DNA of 64,000 bases from Candidatus Methanoperedens sp. GTDB lineage: Archaea; Halobacteriota; Methanosarcinia; Methanosarcinales; Methanoperedenaceae. Positions within the stretch are counted from its first letter, which is position 1, and each line of letters opens with the position of its first letter. The stretch spans positions 62,001-126,000 of the forward strand of contig VEPM01000008.1 of assembly GCA_012026795.1 (NCBI GenBank). Direction: 5' to 3'. A program made the translations under genes and the position numbers. The notes beneath the pieces are model-generated. The model was not told the DNA's origin and ran no database searches. It saw nothing but the letters and a program-made list of their open reading frames with translations. This document shows, one piece after another, positions 32,791-42,999 of the stretch.

Positions 32791-34482
32791 TCAAAACCCA
32801 TGAGCTGCGTATGGTGCTATCGTCACGAACACAAAAGACAAAAGAATCAATAATGCAAATACCAGTACGATCGCATTGGATATCCTTTCTACTTTCTCGC
32901 CATCTCCGAACACCTTTGAAAGGAATGAAGTCATAACATCGCGGAACACATGCCCGCCATCAAGAGGTACTGCAGGAAGGCAATTAAATAGCCCGGCATA
33001 GAAATTCATCCAGCCGATCCATAACAGGGAATTTAATATCCAGAACACAACTACACCGAATACTGCCACCCAGCCTGTGGGCTCATAAAAATTCATTAGC
33101 ATGCCGCTAAAGCCAGGGAATCCTTCACCTGCAAAGCCAAATATTGGAAGGCCAAATATAATTACCCATCCATATATTCCGGTCATTAACGATGGAATAC
33201 TCTTCAACATATCAAGATATGTTTTTGCCTGGAATTCACCTATCCCTATTCCGATGGAATAACTTACCGCTCCCTGCTCAGGCGAATACGACACACCAAG
33301 GAAACCTTTATTGGCATTCACAGGAGAGGGATTTTTTCCAAGTTCAATAGCCTTGAATACTTCAGTTGAAGCATCAAGAGAGCTGTTACTTAATAAATAA
33401 ACATCGATTTTTTGTCCCTCTTTTGTGGAATTCATGAAATTGATGAAATCGTTGAGCTCTTTGATTTCAGTATTATCTATCCTGACTATTATCATGCCTT
33501 CTTTTATCCCGGCTGCCCCGGCAGCCGAACCTTCTGTTACGCTCAATACCTTTACACCTGCACGCGTAACATTTTTCCCTGATGCAACCAGATGTATTTC
33601 TTTCGGTACACCGTTCTCAACTAGGTTTAATTTTACATTGCTGCCAGGTGCGATCGTACTGGCATAAGAAAGAAAATCAGACGCATTATTGACTTTAATA
33701 TCATTTATTCCTGTCAATATCATACTCTCATTAACCCCGGCAAGTTGCGCAGGAGAGCCGGGGATAACCGTTGTGATCATTACATCTCCCACTGTTGAAA
33801 TAGAGCCAAGCAGTGTGAAAAACAGGATAAAAGCAATGATTGCCGTGACAAAATTAGCCATTACTCCTGCTGTTAGCACCCGCACGCGCTCGCTGCGTGT
33901 GGCTATGCGCTTTGGTTCAGAAGGCTGTTCTGTTTCGGTTTTTTCTTCTTTTTTCCCCAGCAATTGTTCTTCATCAGGTTCTGCAAAACCACCTACAGGG
34001 ACAAGAGCCAGCAATATTCCCATGGATTTTACCTTTATACCTTCCACTTTGCAAAGGATTGCATGGGAAAACTCATGTACCATGAGAGTTACGATCAGTG
34101 CAATTGCCCCCCAGTAAAGCGGGATATATTCATTAATCCCGGGGATAAGGAAAATATTTCTGGGTTCGTTGAATTTGGTGGGCTGGGGTACTGTCTGGGT
34201 CTGGAATGATGTTATCAGTGAGTAATCGATGAACAGTATCAGTAGAAACATTATCAGCATACCGAGAAGCATAGCAGGCAGCCCGATATTTGCAAATGTT
34301 CTCCAGAATGTTTTATGAACTGCAAGCCTGTCCAGGAATTCCTGTCCTTTCGTTGTGCGGATCATCAGTATCGGGCCAAATGCAGATATATTATGTTTTG
34401 CCAGTGTCCCGCGCCTGTTGAGGATCATCACAATAAGCCAGTAGAATAAGAACAGCGGCAATAAAAGATCAGTGTAATTCAA
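32791..34482 (-). CDS. Site-2 protease family (M50) membrane metalloprotease with PDZ domains
   Basis: This 563-aa protein has several membrane segments, the zinc motif HEFSH in TLMVHEFSHAILCKVEG (near residue 143), two PDZ-like domains (about 235-310, PGSPAQLAGVNESMILTGIN; about 320-380, EGSAAGAAGIKEGMIIVRID) and the third metal ligand motif LDGGHVFRDV (near 508). Such enzymes cleave transmembrane segments of regulators and remnant signal peptides. It stands alone, converging with nothing and divergent from cutA. Confidence 0.93.
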   Translation of the reverse strand: MNYTDLLLPLFLFYWLIVMILNRRGTLAKHNISAFGPILMIRTTKGQEFLDRLAVHKTFWRTFANIGLPAMLLGMLIMFLLILFIDYSLITSFQTQTVPQPTKFNEPRNIFLIPGINEYIPLYWGAIALIVTLMVHEFSHAILCKVEGIKVKSMGILLALVPVGGFAEPDEEQLLGKKEEKTETEQPSEPKRIATRSERVRVLTAGVMANFVTAIIAFILFFTLLGSISTVGDVMITTVIPGSPAQLAGVNESMILTGINDIKVNNASDFLSYASTIAPGSNVKLNLVENGVPKEIHLVASGKNVTRAGVKVLSVTEGSAAGAAGIKEGMIIVRIDNTEIKELNDFINFMNSTKEGQKIDVYLLSNSSLDASTEVFKAIELGKNPSPVNANKGFLGVSYSPEQGAVSYSIGIGIGEFQAKTYLDMLKSIPSLMTGIYGWVIIFGLPIFGFAGEGFPGFSGMLMNFYEPTGWVAVFGVVVFWILNSLLWIGWMNFYAGLFNCLPAVPLDGGHVFRDVMTSFLSKVFGDGEKVERISNAIVLVFALLILLSFVFVTIAPYAAHGF

Positions 34483-34552
34483 AAATTTGTCTCCGGGAGC
34501 ATTATCAGTAAATTATTAAGCTCATTATACATATTAAGCTTTGGGTGACTTA

Positions 34553-34867
34553 ATGTTTTCAATAATATATATAACCGCCGGGGATCTGGCAGAAGCGAGG
34601 ATGATCGGCCGCAAACTTGTCGAGGAGCGCCTTGCTGCCTGTGCGAATATTTTTCCTATCACTTCCATTTTCAGATGGAAGGGGGGCATAGATGAGGCAA
34701 ACGAATTCGGGATAATCATAAAAACAAGATCGGATAAAGTAAAGGAAATCGAAAAGAGAGTAAAAGAGATCCACAGCTATGAGGTTCCATGCGTTGTGTC
34801 GTTCAAGATCGGGGAAGGTTTGACAGATTACCTTAATTGGATAGATGAGTCTGTGAGAGACCAATAG
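34553..34867 (+). CDS. cutA: CutA divalent cation tolerance protein
   Basis: This is a 104-aa protein from ATG 34553, which has GGGTGA four bases before it; an in-frame TTG four codons earlier is less likely. CutA features are YITAGDLAEARMIGRKLVEE, RLAACANIFPITSIFRWKGG and KEIHSYEVPCVVSFKIGEG. It forms trimers and is linked with copper/divalent metal tolerance, though its molecular role is unsettled. It diverges from the site-2 protease gene. Confidence 0.93.
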   Translation: MFSIIYITAGDLAEARMIGRKLVEERLAACANIFPITSIFRWKGGIDEANEFGIIIKTRSDKVKEIEKRVKEIHSYEVPCVVSFKIGEGLTDYLNWIDESVRDQ

Positions 34868-34880
34868 AGTTATGATACAT

Positions 34881-34922
34881 CGGGGTTAAAAAAGAAAAAA
34901 AACGGTATGCTGTGGGCATACC
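34881..34922 (-). terminator. Hairpin plus T-tract terminator of the secreted-protein gene
   Basis: On the minus strand GGTATGCCCACAGCATACC forms a 6-bp hairpin (34904-34922) followed by a long T-rich tract (the complement of AAAAAAGAAAAAAAAC). It lies 35 bases after the stop of the 566-aa gene and is oriented for it. T-tracts also end transcription in archaea without a hairpin. Confidence 0.75.
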
Positions 34923-34956
34923 CAGTAGCATACTCGTTAACTCACGGAATTTAAGG

Positions 34957-36657
34957 TTAAGGTATTCCGGGCAAAGTTGGCTGGTTCCAGTATACTTTTG
35001 CTGCTACGGATTGAGATTTTTTCGGATCTGCTTTTCCATTAATGTACCCGGCCGAGAAAGGCTGGTTGCTTCCTCCATTGTTAAAGGTATCCAGCAGGGA
35101 TTTGGACGTTAACATAGCATTCTTATCCGTACCGCAGAAGTTTGTTCTGGCATCATTAAGAACCGTGCCGCCTGGATCGCTGCCAAAAGCCTGGTTGTTA
35201 AGTATGGCTGCCAATAGCTGGAATGCAAGCTGCATCCTTGCCTGGTCTACCGGAGTTCTTTTTTGTTTATTTGTCTCATATGATATACTGGACCAGAACC
35301 CACCTTCCAATCTGGCTGTAGTATTTACAATGAAGCTTTCAGGTGCACCGCATTGCAGAGCATTACCGGCAGCAACTACTTTTGCCCATTCCCTGTCTGC
35401 CTCCACATAGTGCGTCTGCCAGTATCCCGGTGTTCTTGTTACCAATGTCTTTGCTTTACCATAGTAATGGCTCGGATCTGTCGCAGTCACGGTCTTGCTG
35501 CCGTTTGTTCCGGAGGCTGTGCCATTATTTTCGTACTGGCCTGCCACAGCAGTACCTGAGGCCGTGCATGTCATTGATTCACCAACTGCCAGTGCAGTCT
35601 TCGGGCATGTTACTGTAACGCCTTTATCATCGGTGACAATTACATCTGTCAGGTCCACGTTACCGGTGTTAGTGACAATGTAAGTCCATATAACAGGATT
35701 ACCTGTTGTTAAATAAGGACCTGGCGCGGTATCGGCATCACTGCCATTAGTGTATTTCTTAATTGTGATCGCAGGATTTGTCATAAGTACCGAAAGGCTG
35801 GCTGCTGTCCATGTCAATGAAGCAGGAAGATTTCCGGATGTATAATCGTCCCGTGAAAATGCCTGGACGGTCAAATTCGTTGCTCCCGGTGGGATGATGA
35901 CAGGTAAATTCAGGGAATCCCACTGTGGTCCGTCGATACTTGCAAGTAAATTACTATGAACCGTTTTTATTCCCCCCGTAACGACTTCAATGGAATTCGG
36001 TCGGCCATTACTGGATACACTTCCAAAAAACATGGCGAGGTTAGCAGTCCTGGAGACTGTATCAGGAGTAAATTTTAAAGTCTGGGGAACCGTACTTTTA
36101 CGTGGTTCAGGGAAATCAATGAATGCTAAATCAATCCCATCTTTCAGGCTGATTTCGGCGTTATCTACGCCATTATCATAAATTACCAGTATGCCGGCAC
36201 CATTGTTCTCATCACCCCCAAAGTCCATACCTTCTATCGTAAGAGAATTTAGTCCCTGACTTACAAGATTTAATCCTGTTATGTCCTTTCGATAGCTTGA
36301 AAAATAATAATTTATATTGTATGTGTAAAAAAAGGCTGGCCCACCGATTAGCGTCCCTGTTACCGGAGTTCCATTTACCGTAATGGTATCATCACCAATA
36401 ACTGCATTATTGCCTCCACCTGACCAGTAAAGCAATACCTGTTTTACAGTTCCGGGAACATTTATATTAATCGTTCCGGGTTGTGTTTCCATACCGGTTC
36501 CCGCAACCACAACCCCGGAACCCGGAGAAAGTGATATGCCTACCGGATCACCTAAGGTTTCTGTTCCATCAGCCAAAACATTATTAGCTGAAATTCCAAA
36601 AAAGAGTACAATCAACACTGTTGTTAGTAATACTCTAATCAAAAAACTGTTCTTCAT
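34957..36657 (-). CDS. Secreted protein with DUF11/CARDB-like domain
   Basis: This 566-aa protein has a signal peptide (VLLTTVLIVLFFGISANNVL then ADG). Residues about 30-290 form a large beta-rich domain (LYWSGGGNNAVIGDDTITVN, GILVIYDNGVDNAEISLKDG). A DUF11-type module follows (about 305-395, YIVTNTGNVDLTDVIVTDDK; CPKTALAVGESMTCTASGTA), then a C-terminal part opening TRTPGYWQTHYVEADREWAK. There is no C-terminal anchor, so it is probably released or bound in the cell envelope. The pattern of the first domain (a DUF3344-like or adhesin-like fold) is widespread in secreted archaeal and bacterial proteins. Function unknown. Confidence 0.75.
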   Translation of the reverse strand: MKNSFLIRVLLTTVLIVLFFGISANNVLADGTETLGDPVGISLSPGSGVVVAGTGMETQPGTININVPGTVKQVLLYWSGGGNNAVIGDDTITVNGTPVTGTLIGGPAFFYTYNINYYFSSYRKDITGLNLVSQGLNSLTIEGMDFGGDENNGAGILVIYDNGVDNAEISLKDGIDLAFIDFPEPRKSTVPQTLKFTPDTVSRTANLAMFFGSVSSNGRPNSIEVVTGGIKTVHSNLLASIDGPQWDSLNLPVIIPPGATNLTVQAFSRDDYTSGNLPASLTWTAASLSVLMTNPAITIKKYTNGSDADTAPGPYLTTGNPVIWTYIVTNTGNVDLTDVIVTDDKGVTVTCPKTALAVGESMTCTASGTAVAGQYENNGTASGTNGSKTVTATDPSHYYGKAKTLVTRTPGYWQTHYVEADREWAKVVAAGNALQCGAPESFIVNTTARLEGGFWSSISYETNKQKRTPVDQARMQLAFQLLAAILNNQAFGSDPGGTVLNDARTNFCGTDKNAMLTSKSLLDTFNNGGSNQPFSAGYINGKADPKKSQSVAAKVYWNQPTLPGIP

Positions 36658-36811
36658 AAATTTCCTCCTAAATCAAATTAAGATTTTTACTATATATATT
36701 TATTGAATTTATTGTATAATAATTGTTATAATAATACTCAGGAGGATTATCATACTTCGAACCAGATAGGTATATTAGTATCGGAAATTATGTTATGATT
36801 GGGGAATTTTA

Positions 36812-39070
36812 ATGAGAATGCTCATAGTTTCAAATCGGCTGCCTTTCACTGTTGTTGAAAAAGAAGGTACTTTCAGGTTTCAGGAAAGCGTAGGCGGCAT
36901 GGTGTCAGGTCTTTCAGCATATCTTGATTCAATGAAAACCTCTTCGTTTACAGAGTCAGAATATATCTGGATTGGATGGCCGGGGATAACAGTTGAGGAT
37001 ATAAAACAAAAAGAACAATTAAAATTAAAAGCGCTTTCTGATTTCCATGCATATCCCATTTTTCTTTCCGAAAAAACCATGGATAAATTCTACCATGGAT
37101 TCTGCAATAAAACCATCTGGCCGCTATTTCACTATTTTCCGTTTTATACAATATATGATGAGGATTCATGGATATGTTATAAGCATGTAAACGAAATGTT
37201 CTGTGAAGCTATTACGGAAATCATAAAACCGGATGATATAGTCTGGGTTCATGATTATCATCTCATGCTTCTTCCCGGGCTCCTGAAAAAAAAGTTCCCT
37301 GAAAACCAGGTCGGATTTTTTCTCCATATTCCTTTTCCTTCGTTTGAAATATTCAGGATGCTGCCCAAAAAATGGCAAAAGGAATTACTGGAAGGGATAC
37401 TGGGAGCTGACCTGGCCGGATTCCATACACATGAATATACCCAATATTTCTTAAGATGTGTTCTGCGCATATTGGGTCATGAGCACAATATGGGAAAGAT
37501 TATCACGAAGAACAAGATAGTAAGAGCTGATACATTTCCCATGGGTATTGATTTCCCAAAATTCAATGGTCATACAAACAATATGCAGGCTCAGAAAGAA
37601 GAAGATACATTCGACAGGACGCTTGCAAACTACAGAATAATTCTTTCTATCGACAGACTGGATTATACTAAAGGTATTATCAACCGTCTTCGCAGTTATG
37701 AAATTTTCCTTGAGAGATATAAACAATGGCATAAAAAATTAATACTTCTCTTAGTAGTTGTTCCTTCACGCATAGGAGTAGAGCACTATCAGCTGAATAA
37801 AAAAGAAATAGATGAGCTTGTCGGCAGGATAAATGGGAGATTCGGCAGCATCGACTGGACTCCAATATCCTACCAGTACAGGTTCCTGCCGTTCAGTTCT
37901 CTTATTGCACTTTATAAAAGAAGCGACGTTGCATTGATTACGCCTTTAAGGGATGGTATGAACCTCGTATCAAAAGAATATATAGCAGCAAGAACCGATA
38001 AGACAGGTGTTCTTATACTCAGTGAAATGGCAGGCTCTTCAAAAGAACTTGGAGAAGCCATCATCATAAATCCCAATAATACGGAAGAAATGACCGAAGC
38101 ATTAAGGGAGGCGCTGGAAATGCCTCCGGAAGAGCAGATCAAGAGGAACCATATCTTGCAGGAGAGACTCAAATGTTATGATGTTGTGAAATGGGCGCAT
38201 GATTTCCTTAATGATCTGATTTCCGTAGGTGAGGAACAAAAAAGGTTCGATGCAAGATTATTAAATAGCAAAGTCAAACAAGAAATGAAAGTAGATTTCA
38301 ATAAAGCCAGAAGAAGGCTTATATTATTGGATTATGATGGGACGCTTGTTCCCTTTGCTCCAAAACCTGAGATGGCAGTACCGAGCCAGGACATCCTGAA
38401 TCTCCTTACGAGTTATTTAAATGATATGCGAAATGAAGTTGTTCTGTTAAGCGGTCGGGACAAAGATACTCTTGAGCGATGGTTTGGATTGCCGAATATA
38501 AACATTGTGGCTGAGCACGGGACATTGATCAAGGAAAAAAACTGTGAATGGAGCATAGCTAAACAATTGAATGATCAATGGAAACCCAGGATACTTCCTT
38601 TACTCAGGTTATATGTAGACAGGGTCCCCGGATCCTTCATAGAGGAAAAAGATTTCTCTACTGCATGGCATTACCGCAAATCTGACCCTGAACAGAGTTC
38701 CGGGCAGGCAAAAGATCTGATGGATACCCTGGTAAATCTTACTGCGAATATAGACGTCCAGGTAATGCAGGGTAATAAAGTTGTGGAAATCCGGAACGCA
38801 GGCTTTAACAAGGGCACAGCCGGAATGCGCTGGATATCAAAGAACGAATATGATTTCATTCTTGCGATAGGCGATGATTTCACAGATGAGGATCTGTTTA
38901 AGATCCTTCCTGATACTGCTTATTCAATCAGGGTCGGGATTACCCAATCATATGCAAGGTTTAATCTTCATAATTATGTGGAAGTTATAGAGCTTCTCAG
39001 GCAATTGGTTGAAGTTAATGTGATATCGGATATCATTAATAAAGAGATTCATAATGAAATTCCCAGTTAA
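36812..39070 (+). CDS. Bifunctional trehalose-6-phosphate synthase/phosphatase
   Basis: This is a 752-aa fusion. Residues 1-475 are a GT20 OtsA-type synthase (opening MRMLIVSNRLPFTVVEKEG, WVHDYHLMLLPGLLKKKFPE, LSIDRLDYTKGIINRLRSYE, TPLRDGMNLVSKEYIAA). Residues about 490-740 are an OtsB-type HAD phosphatase (ILLDYDGTLVPF near 505, LLSGRDKDTLERWFG, NKGTAGMRWI, AIGDDFTDEDLFKILPD). The enzyme would make trehalose from UDP/ADP-glucose and glucose-6-phosphate, as an osmolyte. The MFS gene overlaps its end by 17 bases. Confidence 0.95.
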   Translation: MRMLIVSNRLPFTVVEKEGTFRFQESVGGMVSGLSAYLDSMKTSSFTESEYIWIGWPGITVEDIKQKEQLKLKALSDFHAYPIFLSEKTMDKFYHGFCNKTIWPLFHYFPFYTIYDEDSWICYKHVNEMFCEAITEIIKPDDIVWVHDYHLMLLPGLLKKKFPENQVGFFLHIPFPSFEIFRMLPKKWQKELLEGILGADLAGFHTHEYTQYFLRCVLRILGHEHNMGKIITKNKIVRADTFPMGIDFPKFNGHTNNMQAQKEEDTFDRTLANYRIILSIDRLDYTKGIINRLRSYEIFLERYKQWHKKLILLLVVVPSRIGVEHYQLNKKEIDELVGRINGRFGSIDWTPISYQYRFLPFSSLIALYKRSDVALITPLRDGMNLVSKEYIAARTDKTGVLILSEMAGSSKELGEAIIINPNNTEEMTEALREALEMPPEEQIKRNHILQERLKCYDVVKWAHDFLNDLISVGEEQKRFDARLLNSKVKQEMKVDFNKARRRLILLDYDGTLVPFAPKPEMAVPSQDILNLLTSYLNDMRNEVVLLSGRDKDTLERWFGLPNINIVAEHGTLIKEKNCEWSIAKQLNDQWKPRILPLLRLYVDRVPGSFIEEKDFSTAWHYRKSDPEQSSGQAKDLMDTLVNLTANIDVQVMQGNKVVEIRNAGFNKGTAGMRWISKNEYDFILAIGDDFTDEDLFKILPDTAYSIRVGITQSYARFNLHNYVEVIELLRQLVEVNVISDIINKEIHNEIPS

Positions 39071-40646
39071 GGATTCGTTAACAGAAGGAGAATTAAAATC
39101 CGGTCTTAACAATGTGATAATGGACGGCCTCACAACACAGGCGATCGCAACGCTGACTGGCGGAGTGTTTCTCGTGGCTTTTGCGCTAAAGCTTGGGGCT
39201 TCAAACCTGACTATCGGTATTCTCTCAGCCATCCCGCCTCTGGGACAGCTGATCCAACTACCTGCGATATATATTGTGGAGAAATACAGGGTCAGGAGAG
39301 AAATCTGTATCTTGAGTACGGGAATAGGCAGGTCATTCTGGCTGCTGATAGCTATGCTCCCTTTCTTAGTTTTTATCAAGGACCCCCTGACCCTGCTCAT
39401 TATCGTTCTAATAATAAATGCAGCATTCTCTGCTATCGGAGCCTGCAGCTGGAACTCATGGATGCGCGATCTTGTTCCTATGAATCAAATGGGATCTTTT
39501 TTCAGTAAACGAATGCTATATGCAAGTATAGTAGGGATTTTATTCAGTCTTATTGCCAGTATATTTATAGATTACTGGAAACAGCTATATCCTGACAATG
39601 AATTATATGCATATTCATATATTTTTTTCATCGGATTCCTGGCAGGTATGGCAGGACTGTATTTTCTTTCAAAGATACCTGAGCCTCGTATGATGGTCAT
39701 CAAAGAAAGGATCAATTTCTCCAGGCTGCTTTTCCAGCCTTTCAAGGATACCAATTTTAAAAACCTGATAATTTTTCTTGGATCGTGGAATTTTGCCGTG
39801 AACCTGGCGGCCCCTTTTTTCACTGTTTACATGCTTACAAGATTGAATCTTGATATGGCAACTATTATAATTCTTATGCTATTGAATCAGGTCACCAGTA
39901 TTGCATTCTTACGTTTGTGGGGAAAATATGCTGATAGATATAGCAACAAATCGATCCTCAGTATAAACGGTCCTTTATTCATAATATGCATTCTTGCATG
40001 GACTTTCACTGCAAGACCTGAGAAATACATATTTACTATGCCATTATTGGTAATTATACATACGTTGATGGGTATTTCCTCAGCAGGAATAACCCTTTCA
40101 TCCGGGAATATCGGGCTCAAATTAGCACCACAAGGACAGGCCACGTCATATTTAGCAGCAAACAGTTTTATTAATTCGTTAGCGGCGGGAATTGCACCCG
40201 TGCTTGGTGGTTTATTTGCAGATTTTTTTGCAGACCGCAAACTTTCACTGGATCTCCACTGGGAAAGTCCGGTAAGGAATCTGTATATTCAAACTCTGTA
40301 TTTTCAATCATTGGATTTCTATTTTCTCTTTGCATTCCTGATAGGTTTTTATTCCATACACAGGCTGGCAATGGTAAAAGAAGTCGGAGAAGTTGAGGAA
40401 AAGATCGTAATAAATGAACTTATTTCTGAAGTAAGAAAAGATATGAGATCATTTTCCACTGCAAGTGGTTTGCGAAGCACGATGCAATTTCCATTTTCTG
40501 TTATGAGAAGCACTGTGCAGAATACAGATGTTCTGAATAATTTCAGATGTTCGCTCAACAGTTACAACAGACGGCGGGCAATTAAAAATGCTATGTTCAG
40601 ATCTGCATTTAAAAAGCGTTTAAGGAGTATTCAAGAAGAGAGATAA
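39054..40646 (+). CDS. MFS transporter linked to trehalose synthesis
   Basis: This 530-aa protein has about twelve hydrophobic segments; the first are IATLTGGVFLVAFALKL and LTIGILSAIPPLGQLIQLPA, followed by the MFS-typical YIVEKYRVRREICI loop. The last 100 residues are charged and cytoplasmic. It overlaps the trehalose gene by 17 bases, so they are coupled. A role in moving trehalose or a related sugar is inferred from position. Its 3' end overlaps that of the convergent glycosyltransferase gene by 27 bases. Confidence 0.88.
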   Translation: MKFPVKDSLTEGELKSGLNNVIMDGLTTQAIATLTGGVFLVAFALKLGASNLTIGILSAIPPLGQLIQLPAIYIVEKYRVRREICILSTGIGRSFWLLIAMLPFLVFIKDPLTLLIIVLIINAAFSAIGACSWNSWMRDLVPMNQMGSFFSKRMLYASIVGILFSLIASIFIDYWKQLYPDNELYAYSYIFFIGFLAGMAGLYFLSKIPEPRMMVIKERINFSRLLFQPFKDTNFKNLIIFLGSWNFAVNLAAPFFTVYMLTRLNLDMATIIILMLLNQVTSIAFLRLWGKYADRYSNKSILSINGPLFIICILAWTFTARPEKYIFTMPLLVIIHTLMGISSAGITLSSGNIGLKLAPQGQATSYLAANSFINSLAAGIAPVLGGLFADFFADRKLSLDLHWESPVRNLYIQTLYFQSLDFYFLFAFLIGFYSIHRLAMVKEVGEVEEKIVINELISEVRKDMRSFSTASGLRSTMQFPFSVMRSTVQNTDVLNNFRCSLNSYNRRRAIKNAMFRSAFKKRLRSIQEER

Positions 40647-41768
40647 TTCCCGGTATATATTTAAATATTTTTCAACCATTCTATCTGCCGTGAATTTATT
40701 TTTAACATGATCAAAACAGTCTTTTGGCTCTATCTCATCTATTCTCTTTATTGCTTTTACCAGTTCTTTTATGTTTGGCTTCCCGTCTTTATTACGCGGC
40801 CGGACAAAAAAACCGGTTTTGCCATTTATAACTATTTCAGGAATTGCCCCGCATTCAAAAGCGACCAGAGGCGAACTGCAAGCTCCGGCTTCAATAGGCA
40901 CCAGGCCAAAAGGTTCTCTCCATAAAGATGGAAAAATCACTCCTGCTGTTGCATTGAGCAGCTTAATTTTTTCTTTATCGCTTACCTCGCCAGCGTACTC
41001 CACTACACCTTTTTGTAAGCGCGGTTCTATGCGTTCCTCGAAGAATTCTTCTTCCTTACCAGGGTGTTTTCTTCCGGCTATAATAAGTTTCATGCCAGAT
41101 TTTTCCGCTGCATCGATAGCATATTCTATCCCTTTATGAGGGTCAATCCTGGAAAGACACAGGAGCGTGTCGTTTTTTCTCTTCAATCGCTTTTTGGTTT
41201 TATAATTGGAAAGATCAATCCCGTTATGTACAATATCTTTGTAATGCAATCCTGCATCATCATGTATTGTCTGTGATTTGCTGATAGCAACAAAACGATG
41301 GCGTTTCCTGTTTTTTGCATACCTGTATAGCATAATGTTTCCCCAGCCCATGTCTTTGGCACTCATACTATTGTGTATCGTGCTCAGTACCTGGACCCCT
41401 GATCCATTTAATGAAGAAGTTACAAGCGGATCAGCATATACATGTGAATGTATAACTTCAAAATTCTCTTCGACTTCCATAGCCTTCCGCAAGCTCAGCA
41501 GATTATCAGTTATATCGTTCCAGGAAACGCTATTTTTACCGTTTTGCCCGTTCTTATTATTATCCTGCCTAAGAACAGAACAGGGATATGTGGGTACCAG
41601 TTTTGCCGAAGTTTTTGAGTCTCCAGTGGCAAATAAGGTAACATCATGACCCCATTCTACCAACTTCTCACATAACCAATAAACAATTTTTTCTGCCCCG
41701 CCATATTTTGATTCATGCGGGGGAGCTATCCTGTACCAGACTGAAGGAGCAACTATTGCAATTCTCAT
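40620..41768 (-). CDS. Glycosyltransferase family 4
   Basis: This 382-aa GT-B protein opens MRIAIVAPSVWYRIAPPHES and KYGGAEKIVYWLCEKLVEWG, has the acceptor-side HSHVYADPLVTSSLNG, the CLSRIDPHKGIEYAIDAA and the nucleotide-sugar motif EPFGLVPIEAGACSSPLVAF. Substrates are unknown. It runs towards the MFS gene and diverges from a second GT4 gene, with which it shares the same opening pattern. Confidence 0.9.
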   Translation of the reverse strand: MRIAIVAPSVWYRIAPPHESKYGGAEKIVYWLCEKLVEWGHDVTLFATGDSKTSAKLVPTYPCSVLRQDNNKNGQNGKNSVSWNDITDNLLSLRKAMEVEENFEVIHSHVYADPLVTSSLNGSGVQVLSTIHNSMSAKDMGWGNIMLYRYAKNRKRHRFVAISKSQTIHDDAGLHYKDIVHNGIDLSNYKTKKRLKRKNDTLLCLSRIDPHKGIEYAIDAAEKSGMKLIIAGRKHPGKEEEFFEERIEPRLQKGVVEYAGEVSDKEKIKLLNATAGVIFPSLWREPFGLVPIEAGACSSPLVAFECGAIPEIVINGKTGFFVRPRNKDGKPNIKELVKAIKRIDEIEPKDCFDHVKNKFTADRMVEKYLNIYRELSLFLNTP

Positions 41769-41902
41769 TTTGTCTTCCCCACTAAACTTTTAAATTCTTT
41801 ATCTTACTATTTTTGTACTAACGCCCTAATTTCATATATGTAACTTCACATATTTATGCACATGGATAAGACTATATATCAAAGTTCTCCAAATAATAAA
41901 TT

Positions 41903-42973
41903 ATGCGCATTGCCATGTTTTGCAGTGGTTTGATGACCACACCCCCGGCAAACAAAGAAAACATAATTCATGCCCCGCTTCATCTGACAGCAGTCCTGGC
42001 CTCTGAGATGGTAAAACGCGGTCACTCTGTGACACTATTTGGTGCTAAGGGTACAAAGTCAAAGGCGAAGGTCATTGATTTAAATCTACCACCATTGTTT
42101 AACCATCCGCATATAGGTGATTCAACAGATTTGAAAAATCACAATGCTATAAATTTTTATGAGCAGGTATTTATCGCGGATATTTATCGCAGGGCTGCAG
42201 AAGGAGAATTCGACATCATACATATCCATCCGGTTGATCTGTCAATCAACTTTGCAGCCAATTGCAAAGTTCCTACCGTTTTCACCTTGCATGATCCTCT
42301 TTCCGAGTGGCGGTGCTTTATTTATAACATACACAAAACGAATAAGAATATTTATTATGTATCAATCAGCGATTCCCAGCGCCTGCCCTTTAAAGATCTA
42401 AATTTTATAGATACGATCCATAATGGTATTGATCCAGGCAGGTATCAGTTCAATTCTCTATCCGGGGATTATTTATTATCCGCATCGAGATTGGTTCCGG
42501 AAAAAGGGGTCGATATAGCAATCAAGGTTGCAAGGAGAACAGGTTTTCCACTGAAAATAACCGGGGAGCCAGCTTCCGATAATAACAGCTACTGGATGGA
42601 AAAAATAAAACCTGAAATAGGAGGAAAGATCAGTTATGAAGGAATGGTTTCCACACGGCGCATGTTAAACATTTATAAAAATGCTGCCGCCCTTCTTTTT
42701 CCAATAAAATGGGAAGAATCATTCGGCATGACAATGATCGAGGCTATGGCCTGCGGCACACCTGTGATCGCTTTTAACCGCGGTTCAGTCAGGGAGATCA
42801 TAAAGGATGGAAGGACAGGTTTCATAGTTGATGACATGGACGGGATGGCCGGGGCAGTTAAAAAAATCAGTTCTATCGATCGAAAAGAATGCCGCTGCCA
42901 TGTCGAAGAGAACTTCAGCCTCCGAAAAATGGTGGATAAATATGAATTGGTATATGAGAAAATCTTAAAATAA
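41903..42973 (+). CDS. Glycosyltransferase family 4 (second copy)
   Basis: This 356-aa GT-B protein opens MRIAMFCSGLMTTPPANKEN, then SEMVKRGHSVTLFGAKGTKS, IHIHPVDLSINFAAN, SASRLVPEKGVDIAIKVA and the C-terminal ESFGMTMIEAMACGTPVIAF. It is related to the 382-aa GT4 on the other strand; the two genes share a 134-base divergent promoter region. Together with the trehalose genes they point to glycan or osmolyte metabolism; the product is unknown. Confidence 0.9.
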   Translation: MRIAMFCSGLMTTPPANKENIIHAPLHLTAVLASEMVKRGHSVTLFGAKGTKSKAKVIDLNLPPLFNHPHIGDSTDLKNHNAINFYEQVFIADIYRRAAEGEFDIIHIHPVDLSINFAANCKVPTVFTLHDPLSEWRCFIYNIHKTNKNIYYVSISDSQRLPFKDLNFIDTIHNGIDPGRYQFNSLSGDYLLSASRLVPEKGVDIAIKVARRTGFPLKITGEPASDNNSYWMEKIKPEIGGKISYEGMVSTRRMLNIYKNAAALLFPIKWEESFGMTMIEAMACGTPVIAFNRGSVREIIKDGRTGFIVDDMDGMAGAVKKISSIDRKECRCHVEENFSLRKMVDKYELVYEKILK

Positions 42974-42999
42974 CTAATGAGGAATCTAAAAAGTCTCTG

